Assembly: GCA_040772685.1 (NCBI GenBank) | Contig: JAXGXQ010000001.1 | Location: 310,001-374,000, forward strand | Direction: 5' to 3' | Length of the DNA: 64,000 nucleotides | Source of the DNA: JAXGXQ01 sp040772685 | GTDB taxonomy: Bacteria; Bacillota; Clostridia; Saccharofermentanales; UBA5734 | In this document: positions 8,326 through 16,039 of the stretch, piece by piece | Numbering within the stretch: position 1 is the stretch's first letter | Layout of the letters: each line of letters starts with the position of its first letter | Notes under the pieces: generated by a model | What the model was told of the DNA's origin: nothing | Seen by the model: the letters and a program-made list of their open reading frames with translations, nothing else | The model's database searches: none | Translations under genes and position numbers: made by a program

Positions 8326-8689
8326 CTAACAGCAATCTAAAACTATACCTCCATAATCCTCGTAGCCAGAACTCGGAGATATTTGCTTCGTCCTCTCTGT
8401 TTTGCCGCCCCATCGCTTAACCTGATTAGAGGTAAGACAAAGCATCGTTTGATGATCAGAAATAAGCTTTTGAGATTCCTCCTCGGTCAACTTTTTTGAG
8501 CTAAATACCTTTTTCCCATCGCGCAGCATTGTACCAGCCCATTGCCGCGGTTTCAACAAAACATAAAACCTCGCCGGGATTAACCCGTCCGTGGGGTAGT
8601 TTTCTTCCGGCAGCTCCCCGGATAATCATACTTTTATGGCCGCTTTTGAGCTTTTCCAATTCTTTTTCTTTTGCCTCAAGATATACTGT
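8326..8689 (-). pseudogene. Frameshifted ASCH-like protein remnant
   Basis: Two frames must be joined to read a recognisable protein. The first runs VYLEAKEKELEKLKSG, MIIRGAAGRKLPHGRVNPG, EVLCFVE, then shifts and hits a stop. The second continues VFSSKKLTEEESQKLI and LTSNQVKRWGGK. Together they follow the order of small ASCH-like proteins found in Firmicutes mobile or accessory regions. There is no start codon: a TAA lies just before the first conserved residues. At least one frameshift lies in the middle, and the end is also altered. I regard it as non-functional. The family assignment comes from remembered sequence pattern only. Confidence 0.55.
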
Positions 8690-8730
8690 TTACGGCTCGC
8701 CAATCGGCAGGCTGTTTTTTCCGTAACAGT

Positions 8731-8766
8731 ATCTTTTAACGATTACGAGACAAATCGTTAAAAGAT
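8731..8766. repeat. Perfect 14-bp inverted repeat ATCTTTTAACGATT
   Basis: ATCTTTTAACGATT (8731-8744) is repeated exactly in reverse complement at 8753-8766, with an 8-base loop. A third half-copy, AATCGTTAAAA, is at 8785-8795, and another, AAATCGTTAAAA, lies near 1498-1509 upstream of the MFS gene. There is no T-tract on either side, so it does not look like a normal terminator. An operator or a mobile-element end are alternatives. Confidence 0.6.
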
Positions 8767-8873
8767 GCACACCCCCAGAGGTCTAATCGTTAAAAATAAA
8801 CACTTGGCAGCCACAAGTTCGTGTCAAGTATCCTCCGAAAACGGCAGCTCTAAAACACCAACTATTGCTACAA

Positions 8874-8922
8874 GGCAAAAAGCACAAAGCCCGAAAGCGG
8901 CTTAAATCAAGCACTCTCGGGC
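8874..8922 (-). terminator. Probable terminator after tRNA-Leu(CAG)
   Basis: On the minus strand GCCCGAGAGTGCTT pairs imperfectly with AAGCCGCTTTCGGGC. It is followed by TTTGTGCTTTTTG, about 55 nt downstream of the tRNA 3' end. The T-run is interrupted, so efficiency is uncertain. Confidence 0.5.
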
Positions 8923-8977
8923 AAACAAAAAACCACCTGCTGACAAAATTCCTTTTATCAATAGATGGTGTTTGTTT

Positions 8978-9064
8978 TGGTGCGGGAAACAGGACTTGAA
9001 CCTGCATGACCTCACAGTCACTAATACCTGAAACTAGCGCGTCTGCCAATTCCGCCATTCCCGC
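8978..9064 (-). tRNA. tRNA-Leu (anticodon CAG)
   Basis: The minus strand reads GCGGGAATGGCGGAATTGG..., with a long class-II variable arm. The anticodon stem-loop is CTAGT TTCAGGT ATTAG (anticodon CAG), and the T-arm is GGTTCAAGTCC. The acceptor TTCCCGC pairs with GCGGGAA, followed by A and an encoded CCA. Length is 87 nt including CCA. It decodes CUG. Confidence 0.95.
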
Positions 9065-9077
9065 ACGGGACTTGCTT

Positions 9078-9106
9078 ATAATACTAGAAGGTTGGCAAAA
9101 ATGCAA
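9078..9106 (-). promoter_or_regulatory. Promoter of tRNA-Leu(CAG)
   Basis: The minus strand has TTGCAT (9101-9106), a 17-base spacer and TATTAT (9078-9083), about 14 bp upstream of the mature tRNA. It overlaps the divergent murD promoter. Confidence 0.65.
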
Positions 9107-9120
9107 GCCTTCAGTATAAT
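9092..9120 (+). promoter_or_regulatory. Promoter of murD
   Basis: TTGGCA (9092-9097), 17 bases, then TATAAT (9115-9120). The expected start is near 9127, giving an ~85-nt leader before murD. The spacer contains the -35 of the divergent tRNA promoter. Confidence 0.7.
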
Positions 9121-9210
9121 TTATGGAAGTAAAGACGCTGAAAAAAAGCTGGGTGAGCTTTTCGACATAATTTGAACAAAGCTAAACAGCTGAGCGATTA
9201 GGAGTTTGTT

Positions 9211-10635
9211 GTGGAACAAAAAATCGACCTTTTCAAGGCCTGGATAAAAGGTAAGCGGGTTGCGGTACTGGGTGTAGGAATCAGCAACCGCCCGCTGATC
9301 CGATATATTTTTTCACTGGGGGCGGATATCACTGCTTTTGACATGCTGGAGGCCGATGATCCTGTTCTGAAAAAAATCCGAGCCGATTTTGAGAGTGAAG
9401 GCATCAGGCTTTCCTGGTCAGTCGGGCAGGACTACCTCTCGCAACTGAAAGGATTTGATGTTGTCTTCCGCACACCTAAGATGCGCTACGATTTGCCCGA
9501 GCTGCGGGCAGAACGTGAACGCGGAGCTGTGATTACTTCCGAGATGGAAGTGTTTATGGAAATCTGCCCGGCCCGCATGTTTGGCGTGACCGGCAGTGAC
9601 GGCAAAACCACAACTACAACTCTGATCGCGCTGATTCTGGAAGCAGCTGGCTACAAGGTGCATCTGGGCGGCAATATTGGTATGCCTTTACTGGATCAGG
9701 TTGAGAAAATCAGGCCGGCTGATATGGTGGTGCTTGAGCTTTCCAGCTTCCAGCTGATGAGTATGCGTATAAGCCCGGAAGTAGCTGTTATCACCAATAT
9801 TTCACCCAATCATCTGGATGTGCATAAGGATTATCAGGAATACATCGATGCCAAGCGTAATATTTATTTGTTCCAGCCTTTCTACGGCCGCCTGGTACTA
9901 AATGCGGCTAATTATGAAACCGCTTCACTTGCACCGGAAGCAAGGGGAGAAGTAGTTTTCTTTGGTCGTGCGACAACTGATTTCGCTGCCGGCGCCGCGC
10001 TTGAGAACGGCTGGCTGACCTACAAAACGCCTGGTTTGGTAACAGATTATGTAAAGGCGCGTGAGATTCTGATTCCGGGTCAGCATAACATCGAGAACTA
10101 TCTTGCTGCTATAGCTGCAACACAACCATATGTTCAGCCGGATGCTGTCAAGCAGGTGGCTACCGGCTTCCGCGGTGTAGAGCATCGGCTGGAACTGGTG
10201 CGCGAACTTGATGGTGTCCGTTATTACAACAGCTCGATCGATACCAGCCCGACCCGTACCCGAGCGGCGATGAACGCGTTGGCTGACCGCAGTGAAAAGG
10301 TTGTCCTGATCACCGGCGGCAAGGATAAAAAGCTTGATTACACCCAGCTGGGCGAAGCCGTGCTTAAAGTCAGCCGCAAGATCATACTCTGCGGCGAAAA
10401 CTCACCTTTAATAGAGCACAGCATCATTCAGTCACTGCCTTATGCCGGGCTAAAATCTGAAGATATTGTAATAATTCATTGCGAATCCTATGAGGAAGCG
10501 GTTCAGCAGGCACGTATGCTGGCAGAACCGGGTGAGGTAGTAGTACTGTCACCGGCAGGCACCAGTTACGATAAGTTCCGCCACTTCGAAGAACGCGGTA
10601 ACTTGTTTAAAAAACTTGTTAATGAATTGACATAA
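9211..10635 (+). CDS. murD: UDP-N-acetylmuramoyl-L-alanine:D-glutamate ligase
   Basis: MurD adds D-glutamate to UDP-MurNAc-L-Ala in the cytoplasm, using ATP, during peptidoglycan precursor synthesis. The 474-residue length fits the family (~440-470). Visible motifs are an N-terminal Rossmann segment (VAVLGVGISNRPLI), the ATP loop GVTGSDGKTTTTTL at ~126-139, NISPNHLDVHKDYQEYIDAK around 192-211, EHRLELV, and the C-terminal ligase domain with ITGGKDKKLDY. The GTG start is preceded by AGGAG. It has its own promoter and stands outside a dcw cluster, which is usual in some Clostridia. Confidence 0.93.
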   Translation: MEQKIDLFKAWIKGKRVAVLGVGISNRPLIRYIFSLGADITAFDMLEADDPVLKKIRADFESEGIRLSWSVGQDYLSQLKGFDVVFRTPKMRYDLPELRAERERGAVITSEMEVFMEICPARMFGVTGSDGKTTTTTLIALILEAAGYKVHLGGNIGMPLLDQVEKIRPADMVVLELSSFQLMSMRISPEVAVITNISPNHLDVHKDYQEYIDAKRNIYLFQPFYGRLVLNAANYETASLAPEARGEVVFFGRATTDFAAGAALENGWLTYKTPGLVTDYVKAREILIPGQHNIENYLAAIAATQPYVQPDAVKQVATGFRGVEHRLELVRELDGVRYYNSSIDTSPTRTRAAMNALADRSEKVVLITGGKDKKLDYTQLGEAVLKVSRKIILCGENSPLIEHSIIQSLPYAGLKSEDIVIIHCESYEEAVQQARMLAEPGEVVVLSPAGTSYDKFRHFEERGNLFKKLVNELT

Positions 10636-10775
10636 CAGAATCAGAATAACTAACCAGAAGAAACCAGACAGGAACTTTAGTGCCGCATAGGCGTCTAAGA
10701 TAAACAAGCTGTGTAATGTTTGGGATATTTATTAGCGCAGTAGTCGCTTCGTTACTCTTTAAGGAGGGGATTCGG

Positions 10776-11411
10776 ATGCGAATTTGGCACTTCTTTAATC
10801 CTTTGCGACTGATTTCTATCGGCTTGCTGTTTACGTTAATTCTCTTTATTCCTGTTCTTAGTGCGTGTACTATCCGTTTTACTGCGACACAACAAAGGCA
10901 GCCTTCAAATTACCCGGCAGATTTAGAAAACCCAACCGGTTTCAGGCTGGAAACGGGTGCAACTGAATATGCATCGGGCATCGCTAAGATTAGTTTCACC
11001 ATTTTTAATGAAACCGGGCATGAAGCAATTTTTGGCGCGCCATTCGTACTTGAAATTAAGCAGAATAATACCTGGTACATGCTGCCATACAAAGATGTGA
11101 AGCCCGGCACTGAAATGACCTGGCCGGCGATTGCCTATCAGCTGCCGGCGCATGGTACAAGTCAGGGCACAATAAATCTATCTTATCTTGATGGCATCGA
11201 GCCCGGCAATTACCGCCTGATTAAAGAAGTAACTCAAACACAAAGTAGTTCTGATAAAGTTATAGTGGTTGCATATTTTAAGATACAAGAAGGGGAGCAG
11301 GGAAAAACCACAACGTTGGCTAGCAAACAGGAGGCAGCAACTCCAAGTCAGTTGAACCCGTTTAGCGATATTGATGCCAAAAGCTTTGAGTTACTAAAAC
11401 ATATCGGATAG
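10776..11411 (+). CDS. Lipoprotein with bacterial Ig-like domain, probably frameshifted
   Basis: From the ATG at 10776 (AAGGAGGGG upstream), the 211-residue product has a lipoprotein signal ending in LSAC (Cys31). It is followed by a beta-sandwich region resembling immunoglobulin-like domains (YASGIAKISFTIFNETGHEA, LEIKQNNTWYMLPY, GNYRLIKEV). It would be exported and membrane anchored; the function is unknown. The frame ends at TAG right after an A-tract. Shifting one base there opens a further 67 codons (11395-11596), so the gene has probably lost its C-terminal part through a one-base deletion or a sequencing slip. A longer upstream start at 10716 lacks an SD. Confidence 0.7.
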   Translation: MRIWHFFNPLRLISIGLLFTLILFIPVLSACTIRFTATQQRQPSNYPADLENPTGFRLETGATEYASGIAKISFTIFNETGHEAIFGAPFVLEIKQNNTWYMLPYKDVKPGTEMTWPAIAYQLPAHGTSQGTINLSYLDGIEPGNYRLIKEVTQTQSSSDKVIVVAYFKIQEGEQGKTTTLASKQEAATPSQLNPFSDIDAKSFELLKHIG

Positions 11412-11596
11412 TTAATTCTTTTACACCTCAAGGTCGGGTCAGAGAGATCACAGATACAGCTGTTTTATTTAAGATAACAAATTCTGATGTCACTGATAAT
11501 GGCTACTGGACAGTAAATACTATAATCCATACAACTGCCACTTCTAGAGAAATTGATAAAGATCAGGCAGTTGATGTTAAGGAATATCAACTTTAA
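11390..11596 (+). pseudogene. Out-of-frame C-terminal tail of the preceding lipoprotein
   Basis: An open frame without any start codon begins right at the end of the lipoprotein gene. It encodes TYRIVNSFTPQGRVREITD, AVLFKITNSDVTDNGYWTVN and ends DQAVDVKEYQL before TAA. It joins the lipoprotein reading frame if one A is added to the AAAA run at 11396-11399 (ELLK-TYRIVNS). This is why I read it as the original C-terminus rather than a separate gene. Confidence 0.5.
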
Positions 11597-11693
11597 CCAA
11601 TGGACAATATCGGATAGTTAATTCTTTTACACCTCAAGGTCGGTCAGAGATACAGATACAGCGTTTTATTAAGAAAAAATCTGATGTCACTGA
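11401..11693 (+). repeat. Decayed direct repeat (11401-11496 and 11607-11693)
   Basis: The two units start identically for 36 bases (ATATCGGATAGTTAATTCTT onwards). After that the second copy follows the first with several small deletions (GGG to GG, loss of GATC, shortened T and A runs), re-joining at TCTGATGTCACTGA. The second unit no longer has an open frame. It looks like a partial duplication of the lipoprotein 3' end that is decaying. Confidence 0.7.
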
Positions 11694-11827
11694 CAAAAAC
11701 TCTGATAGTTGATTGCAGTCGTTAATTCCGTCAGAAGCAAAGTCCAAAATTCAAGAAATACGAAATTTGTGGTTATGCAGACTGCCTGAAAGGTGCTATT
11801 CTGAATATACAAAACAGAGAAAGAGCT

Positions 11828-12995
11828 TTAACAGAATCCGTTAATGACGCTCGATTTGCAAAGCGAAACGCCCATCCGGATTTGAAGCAAATTGGAGCTC
11901 TTCTTGCCGGTGAATCCTATTTGGGTAATGGAAGCAGACGGTTGGGAGGCTGCCTTTTCTAATACCTTTTCCACTGACCATAAATAAACTCGAAACGTCA
12001 AAAGGAATTTGTTCCGACTCCGCGACAAGCTATTAATATGCGAGCACATGAGATCGATATCCTTTGGGAGGGTGTCAAATGAGCACTTAGCCGAACCATC
12101 CGGATAAACTGCGACCGCGCCTCTGGGATTTCTGGTTGACTGCTGCGGGTCGCAGTAAAAGATGCGGTACGCTTTTTCCAGCGCCTTTGGGTCTGAACTG
12201 AACCATTGTCGGTCAAAAGACGGAAGGTGCTGAAAGTTTCGCCGAGAATCGCCTCAATACTTTCTATCGCAGCCAGAGCTGAGCGGGCGGTGTTGTAGTA
12301 GCGAATCCGACACAGGAGCAGCTGGGCCTGAGGGAAGAAGGGTCAGAGCACCTTACTGTGAATGTTGCCGATGACGGAACCATCTGGTCGGCGTTGGGCC
12401 TGTTTTCACGCGAAGTCTTCAGTACGGCTTCCGCAGGCCTTGTCAACTTATGCTCAGGCTTGAGTCGGGGATTTCGGACTTGAGTCTCAGATCCAGGTTT
12501 CGTGCCGGTTGTTGTCGATGAGATTATAGAGAATGCTCGGAGCAGAAGAGTTCATCGGTATTGAATAGGATAATCGACGGCCTTTTACAGAAGTGGTGGC
12601 ACTGGTGGCGTTCATTCAACTTGAAAAGGATGCGCTTCTTCTTGGCGTGAAAGTGCTTGAAGTGAGCCTTTCAGGCAGTAAAGCGATATGCAGCTTCTGT
12701 CGTCTGCCATTGCAGCAAAGGCGGTTTGCCCAGCCGCAATACAGCCCACAACAAATTACCTCGAAGAACTACAACAGCATTTATGATACAGTTTTCACAG
12801 TGACGGATCTGACACTTTGGTGCAGTTATTTTGGAAATCCGCCTTCAATAAAGATAAAGGTACGATTCTTGGATCTGCGACTATGGTTTTACGATCTCGC
12901 CCTAGCTCGCGGGCAATTGCAGAAAGGCCGTTTTGGCTGAGCATGCTCTGAATGCTAATCCGTTCTGAAAGTGAAAGGTGTTTGAATTGGGCCAT
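11828..12995 (-). pseudogene. IS30-family transposase remnant
   Basis: The 5' end is intact: AGGAGG, ATG, then FKHLSLSERISIQSMLSQNG and AIARELGRDRKTI, the IS30-family N-terminal HTH. After that the frame shifts repeatedly. Fragments in different frames still read RSKNRTFIFIEGG, LTDNGS (second catalytic Asp context), SSDPKALEKAYRIFYCDPQ, and near the end MCSHINSLSRSRNKF, matching MMSHINSYSRKKLN of intact IS30 transposases. The span of about 1.17 kb is close to a full-length gene. I could not find convincing terminal inverted repeats or a target duplication, so the element is old and immobile. Forward-strand frames across this stretch are not genes. Confidence 0.8.
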
Positions 12996-13159
12996 AAAAC
13001 TATCCTCCTCTAATTGGCCCAGAGAAGACTGATCTGAGTGTAACAGTTATCTTTATTTGAAGAACTAAATACCCGATTGAAGTTTGCAGAACTTATTGCC
13101 CATGTTGATGGGCGATTCAGATTGCAAATAACCGGTTTCTGGATATTAATATTATGGCA

Positions 13160-13188
13160 TTGACACAAATGCAAATTTAACATACAAT
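13160..13188 (+). promoter_or_regulatory. Promoter of the tRNA(CAU)-tRNA-Tyr pair
   Basis: TTGACA (13160-13165), 17 bases, TACAAT (13183-13188), 38 bp ahead of the first tRNA. This is a near-consensus sigma-A promoter. Confidence 0.8.
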
Positions 13189-13226
13189 AACTTTCGTCGC
13201 TTATTGCGAGCGGCTCAGACAGGGAC

Positions 13227-13303
13227 GGGCCATTAGCTCAGTTGGTCAGAGCAGCCGGCTCATAACCGGTCGGTCCGGGGTTCAAGTCCCTGATGGCCCA
13301 CCA
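13227..13303 (+). tRNA. tRNA with CAU anticodon, probably tRNA-Ile2 (lysidine type)
   Basis: GGGCCATTAGCTCAGTTGGT begins a normal class-I cloverleaf of 77 nt with encoded CCA. The anticodon arm is CCGG CTCATAA CCGG (anticodon CAU). The C4-G69 and C5-G68 acceptor pairs and the general resemblance to bacterial minor isoleucine tRNAs favour Ile2, which TilS converts to read AUA. Elongator Met cannot be excluded without comparison to the other CAU tRNAs of the genome. Confidence 0.85.
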
Positions 13304-13343
13304 ACAACGCCTCTACTGAAAAACTACAACTGCATATGGATGA

Positions 13344-13428
13344 GGGGGAATTCCCGAGCGGCCAAAGGGGGCAGACTGTAAATCTGTTGTCAACGACTTC
13401 GGTGGTTCGAATCCACCTTCCCCCACCA
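13344..13428 (+). tRNA. tRNA-Tyr (anticodon GUA)
   Basis: GGGGGAATTCCCGAGCGGCC begins a class-II tRNA with a long variable arm. The anticodon arm is CAGA CTGTAAA TCTG (anticodon GTA), the T-loop GGTTCGAATCC, and the acceptor GGGGGAA/TTCCCCC, with an encoded CCA. It lies 40 bp after the CAU tRNA and shares its promoter. Confidence 0.95.
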
Positions 13429-13430
13429 GA

Positions 13431-13467
13431 AAAAAGACTGTGATTTTGAATCGCAGTCTTTTTTTGA
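13431..13467 (+). terminator. Terminator of the tRNA pair
   Basis: AAAAAGACTGTGATT pairs with AATCGCAGTCTTTTT across a short loop and runs into TTTTTTT, directly behind the tRNA-Tyr CCA end. Confidence 0.85.
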
Positions 13468-13576
13468 CGTGCGCCACGCATGGGCGCTTCACTAGACTCT
13501 TTTTCGCAAGTGCAAGGAACAGTTTTGTCAAAACAAGTTAATTGAATAGAAGTTTAACCATTGCCTCAGCTCCCAA

Positions 13577-14191
13577 CTAGCCGACAAAATGCTGAATTGT
13601 GCCGTTCTCGAGCAGGATCCAGATACCCAGTCCTATATAGACAATTGGCACGATGATACGTTCATAGCGTTCGAGTGATTCTGAGATCAGCCGGATGCCG
13701 GCGACCTTGTATCCAACAAAACATAATAAGGCAGACAGGACGACAAAGGTTAATATCGCAGATATAATCCCTGAAATATCGAGTGAAGCAAAATAGGGGA
13801 TATAGACGCCGATGTTGTCACCGCCGGATGCGATTGTGATCAGGGTCATGGTCCAAAATAAGCGGTTTTCCCTGGTATGTTCAAAACGTTCAGCTAATTC
13901 ATCTTCCTCATCTTCATCGTCATCTTCCTTACGCACCGCAACATAGATACCTAGTGTGATAGGGATCAGGCCGAGCAGGCCGATGATCCATTCTTCAGGT
14001 ATGAAGTGCAGCACATAAGCTGCCAGCAGGCTGGCAATCACCAGAATAGCTGTGCCCAGATAGAGACCAAGCGTGACATGGGAAACGCCGCGTCTGGAAC
14101 GCGTTTGTGCGAATACGATGGTCAGTATTACCAGGTAATCAATGCTGGTTGACACGAATACGGCGATTGCTGACAAGAGATTAGCTGTCAT
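13577..14191 (-). CDS. CadD-type cadmium resistance / cation transporter
   Basis: The ~204-residue integral membrane protein has six predicted helices and matches the Cad (CadD) family (SAIAVFVSTSIDYLVILTIVF; GLYLGTAILVIASLL; ITIASGGDNIGVYIPYFA). A strongly acidic loop (KEDDDEDEEDELAERFE, ~91-107) lies between helices 3 and 4 and could bind cations. The family confers cadmium resistance in staphylococci by export or sequestration; the substrate here is unproven. I prefer the ATG at 14191, which has AAGGA at normal spacing, over the ATG four codons upstream, where AAGG abuts the codon. It is divergent from the FetAB-type exporter genes. Confidence 0.85.
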   Translation of the reverse strand: MTANLLSAIAVFVSTSIDYLVILTIVFAQTRSRRGVSHVTLGLYLGTAILVIASLLAAYVLHFIPEEWIIGLLGLIPITLGIYVAVRKEDDDEDEEDELAERFEHTRENRLFWTMTLITIASGGDNIGVYIPYFASLDISGIISAILTFVVLSALLCFVGYKVAGIRLISESLERYERIIVPIVYIGLGIWILLENGTIQHFVG

Positions 14192-14219
14192 GATTTCGAC
14201 CATCCTTGAATATTAATCT

Positions 14220-14249
14220 AATATAGACAGAAGTTTAGCATAATTTCAA
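14220..14249 (-). promoter_or_regulatory. Probable cadD promoter
   Basis: On the minus strand TTGAAA (14244-14249) is followed after 18 bases by TATATT (14220-14225). On the opposite strand a TATAAT at 14257-14262 with a poor -35 (TTTAGC) may serve the divergent transporter operon, so both genes could be controlled from this short region. Confidence 0.45.
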
Positions 14250-14328
14250 AAAAGGTTATAATGAATCATCGAGGCAAATAGTAACCTGATAATTTTGGCA
14301 GCGATCATTAGCTCAGAAGGAGCAAAAA

Positions 14329-15102
14329 TTGGCAAATTTCTTCAGTCGCATACTTGCAGATAAAAATCAGCGTACTCCTGTAAACAGACCCGGCCATATA
14401 CGCGAAGCAGAACTGCCGGCAGGCGACCCGGCAGCTCCGATACTCAGTTGTTCGGATTTGGAGTATCGGGCGGACAGTTTAACGATTGTTCAGGGGCTGA
14501 ATCTCCAAATAGAATGTTGTGAACGCGTTGCTCTTACAGGTCCCAGCGGCAGCGGTAAATCAACTATTTTACGCTTACTCGCTAATCTGATCACCCCCAC
14601 CAAAGGCAGTGTTTATTTTCAGGGCACTGAACTTAGCAAAATCCCACCTGTTTTATACCGGCGGGAAGTATCCTATTTCTTCCAGACAGCGCGCCTGTTC
14701 GGTAGGACGGTACGCGACAACCTGGCCTTTCCTTATGAAATCAGGCATCTCGATTTTGATGAGGCTCGCGCAGTAAAACTGCTGGAACGCTGCGGCATTG
14801 CGGCTGATAGCCTTAACCAGCCGATTGGTTCGCTTTCAGGCGGTGAGCGTCAGCGGGTGGCGCTGGTGCGTAACCTGCAGTTCACACCCAAGGTTTTGCT
14901 GCTGGACGAAATAACCTCGGCTCTGGATCAGGAAAACCGTGAGATTATCTGGCAGTTTTTAAATGAGCTGACTATTGAAAACAATTTGACATTGTTGATG
15001 GTTTCGCATCAGGAAGCAGATATTGAACTGGCCGACCGGGTTATCGAAGTATGCCCACCGCCAGGAAAAGGCAGTATCAAGAACAACGGCGCTGTTACGT
15101 AA
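14329..15102 (+). CDS. fetA: ABC transporter ATP-binding protein, FetA/YbbL type
   Basis: This 257-residue ATPase has Walker A GPSGSGKST at ~71-79, signature LSGGERQRVAL at ~169 and Walker B LLLDE around 190-194, with SHQEADIE (H-loop) near 226. Together with the next gene it forms the two-component FetAB/YbbLM exporter linked in E. coli to iron efflux and peroxide resistance. The start is TTG with AGAAGGAG upstream. The first ~35 residues, before the ABC fold begins, are an unusual hydrophilic extension. The permease gene follows after 17 nt. Identity as an iron exporter rests on the partner and family, not on visible substrate residues. Confidence 0.85.
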   Translation: MANFFSRILADKNQRTPVNRPGHIREAELPAGDPAAPILSCSDLEYRADSLTIVQGLNLQIECCERVALTGPSGSGKSTILRLLANLITPTKGSVYFQGTELSKIPPVLYRREVSYFFQTARLFGRTVRDNLAFPYEIRHLDFDEARAVKLLERCGIAADSLNQPIGSLSGGERQRVALVRNLQFTPKVLLLDEITSALDQENREIIWQFLNELTIENNLTLLMVSHQEADIELADRVIEVCPPPGKGSIKNNGAVT

Positions 15103-15119
15103 AATTATGGGAGTGAGTA

Positions 15120-15893
15120 ATGCCTTCTGAATTGAACATTACCTTTTGGTCCTTACTGGGATCATTTTCGCTGGTAATCGTGGCAATCGTAATTTCGGGC
15201 TGGCTGAAACTGGGAACGCTCAAGGATATCGTTGTTGCCAGTATCCGGATGGTTATTCAGTTGATAATAGTTGGTTATTTGCTGACCTATCTATTCCGCC
15301 TCGATAATGCCTGGGTTACAATTGGCATAGTATTGGTTATGGTTGTGAACGCCGCTTTTCAGGCTTCGCGCCAGGGAATAGGACTAAACGGCGCTTTCTT
15401 GATTTCGTTACTGGCAATCGGAGCGTCAACTGTATTAAGCCTGGCTGTTCTGACTGCGACCCGTTCCATCTCATTTGTACCTTCACAGGTTATTTCGATA
15501 ACAGGAATGCTGGCAGGCAACGCCATGACCGCTGTCGGATTATGTTTTCGCAATCTCAAATCGTTGTTTAGGGATAATCATCAGGCTATTGAAGAACGGC
15601 TGGCGCTTGGTGCCACACCTCTGCAATCAGCTGTCACCATTGTGCGCGAATCAGTACGCCTGGGCACACAGCCAACTATTGACAACACCAAAACAATCGG
15701 TCTGGTTTCACTCCCCGGCATGATGACCGGTCTGATGTTCGCCGGCACCGTACCAACCGCGGCAATCAAGTATCAGATTATGGTCATGTTTATGCTGCTG
15801 GCTACTACATCTATCACGTCAACTGTCGCCAGCTTCCTGGCAGTACGCGAGTTTTTTACTCCGAATGCGCAACTGAAGAGGTTTTTTCTTTAA
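15120..15893 (+). CDS. fetB: FetB/YbbM-type ABC permease (UPF0014)
   Basis: The 257-residue permease has about six to seven membrane helices. It carries conserved UPF0014 features: IRMVIQLIIVGYLL, GNAMTAVGL, ERLALGATPLQSA, and SLPGMMTGLMFAGT. It is the membrane partner of the preceding ATPase and is expected to export iron or a related metal. The ATG overlaps the region of a GGGAGTGAG SD. Downstream is a 146-bp gap before the convergent BrkB-family gene. Confidence 0.88.
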   Translation: MPSELNITFWSLLGSFSLVIVAIVISGWLKLGTLKDIVVASIRMVIQLIIVGYLLTYLFRLDNAWVTIGIVLVMVVNAAFQASRQGIGLNGAFLISLLAIGASTVLSLAVLTATRSISFVPSQVISITGMLAGNAMTAVGLCFRNLKSLFRDNHQAIEERLALGATPLQSAVTIVRESVRLGTQPTIDNTKTIGLVSLPGMMTGLMFAGTVPTAAIKYQIMVMFMLLATTSITSTVASFLAVREFFTPNAQLKRFFL

Positions 15894-16039
15894 GAAAAGC
15901 AGGTTTGAGAATTTGGATCTCAAATACTTGATATTCGCCACTTAATGCAGTATTGCTGCTTTATGTGGTGAAAATATGCATATATATAGCTCTGATTTCT
16001 TTAGTCAAATAACGGAAGGTCTAACTGCTAAAAGTTAAT

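Noticed and set aside
8783..9106. Open frame of 107 codons on the minus strand
   Set aside because: It runs through the tRNA-Leu(CAG) gene and its promoter; no protein family is visible.
12593..12940. 115-codon plus-strand frame
   Set aside because: It is antisense to the IS30-type transposase remnant, lacks an SD and resembles nothing.
13260..13531. Two minus-strand open frames near 13.3-13.5 kb
   Set aside because: They are reverse translations of the tRNA(CAU)/tRNA-Tyr pair and its terminator, a common false annotation.
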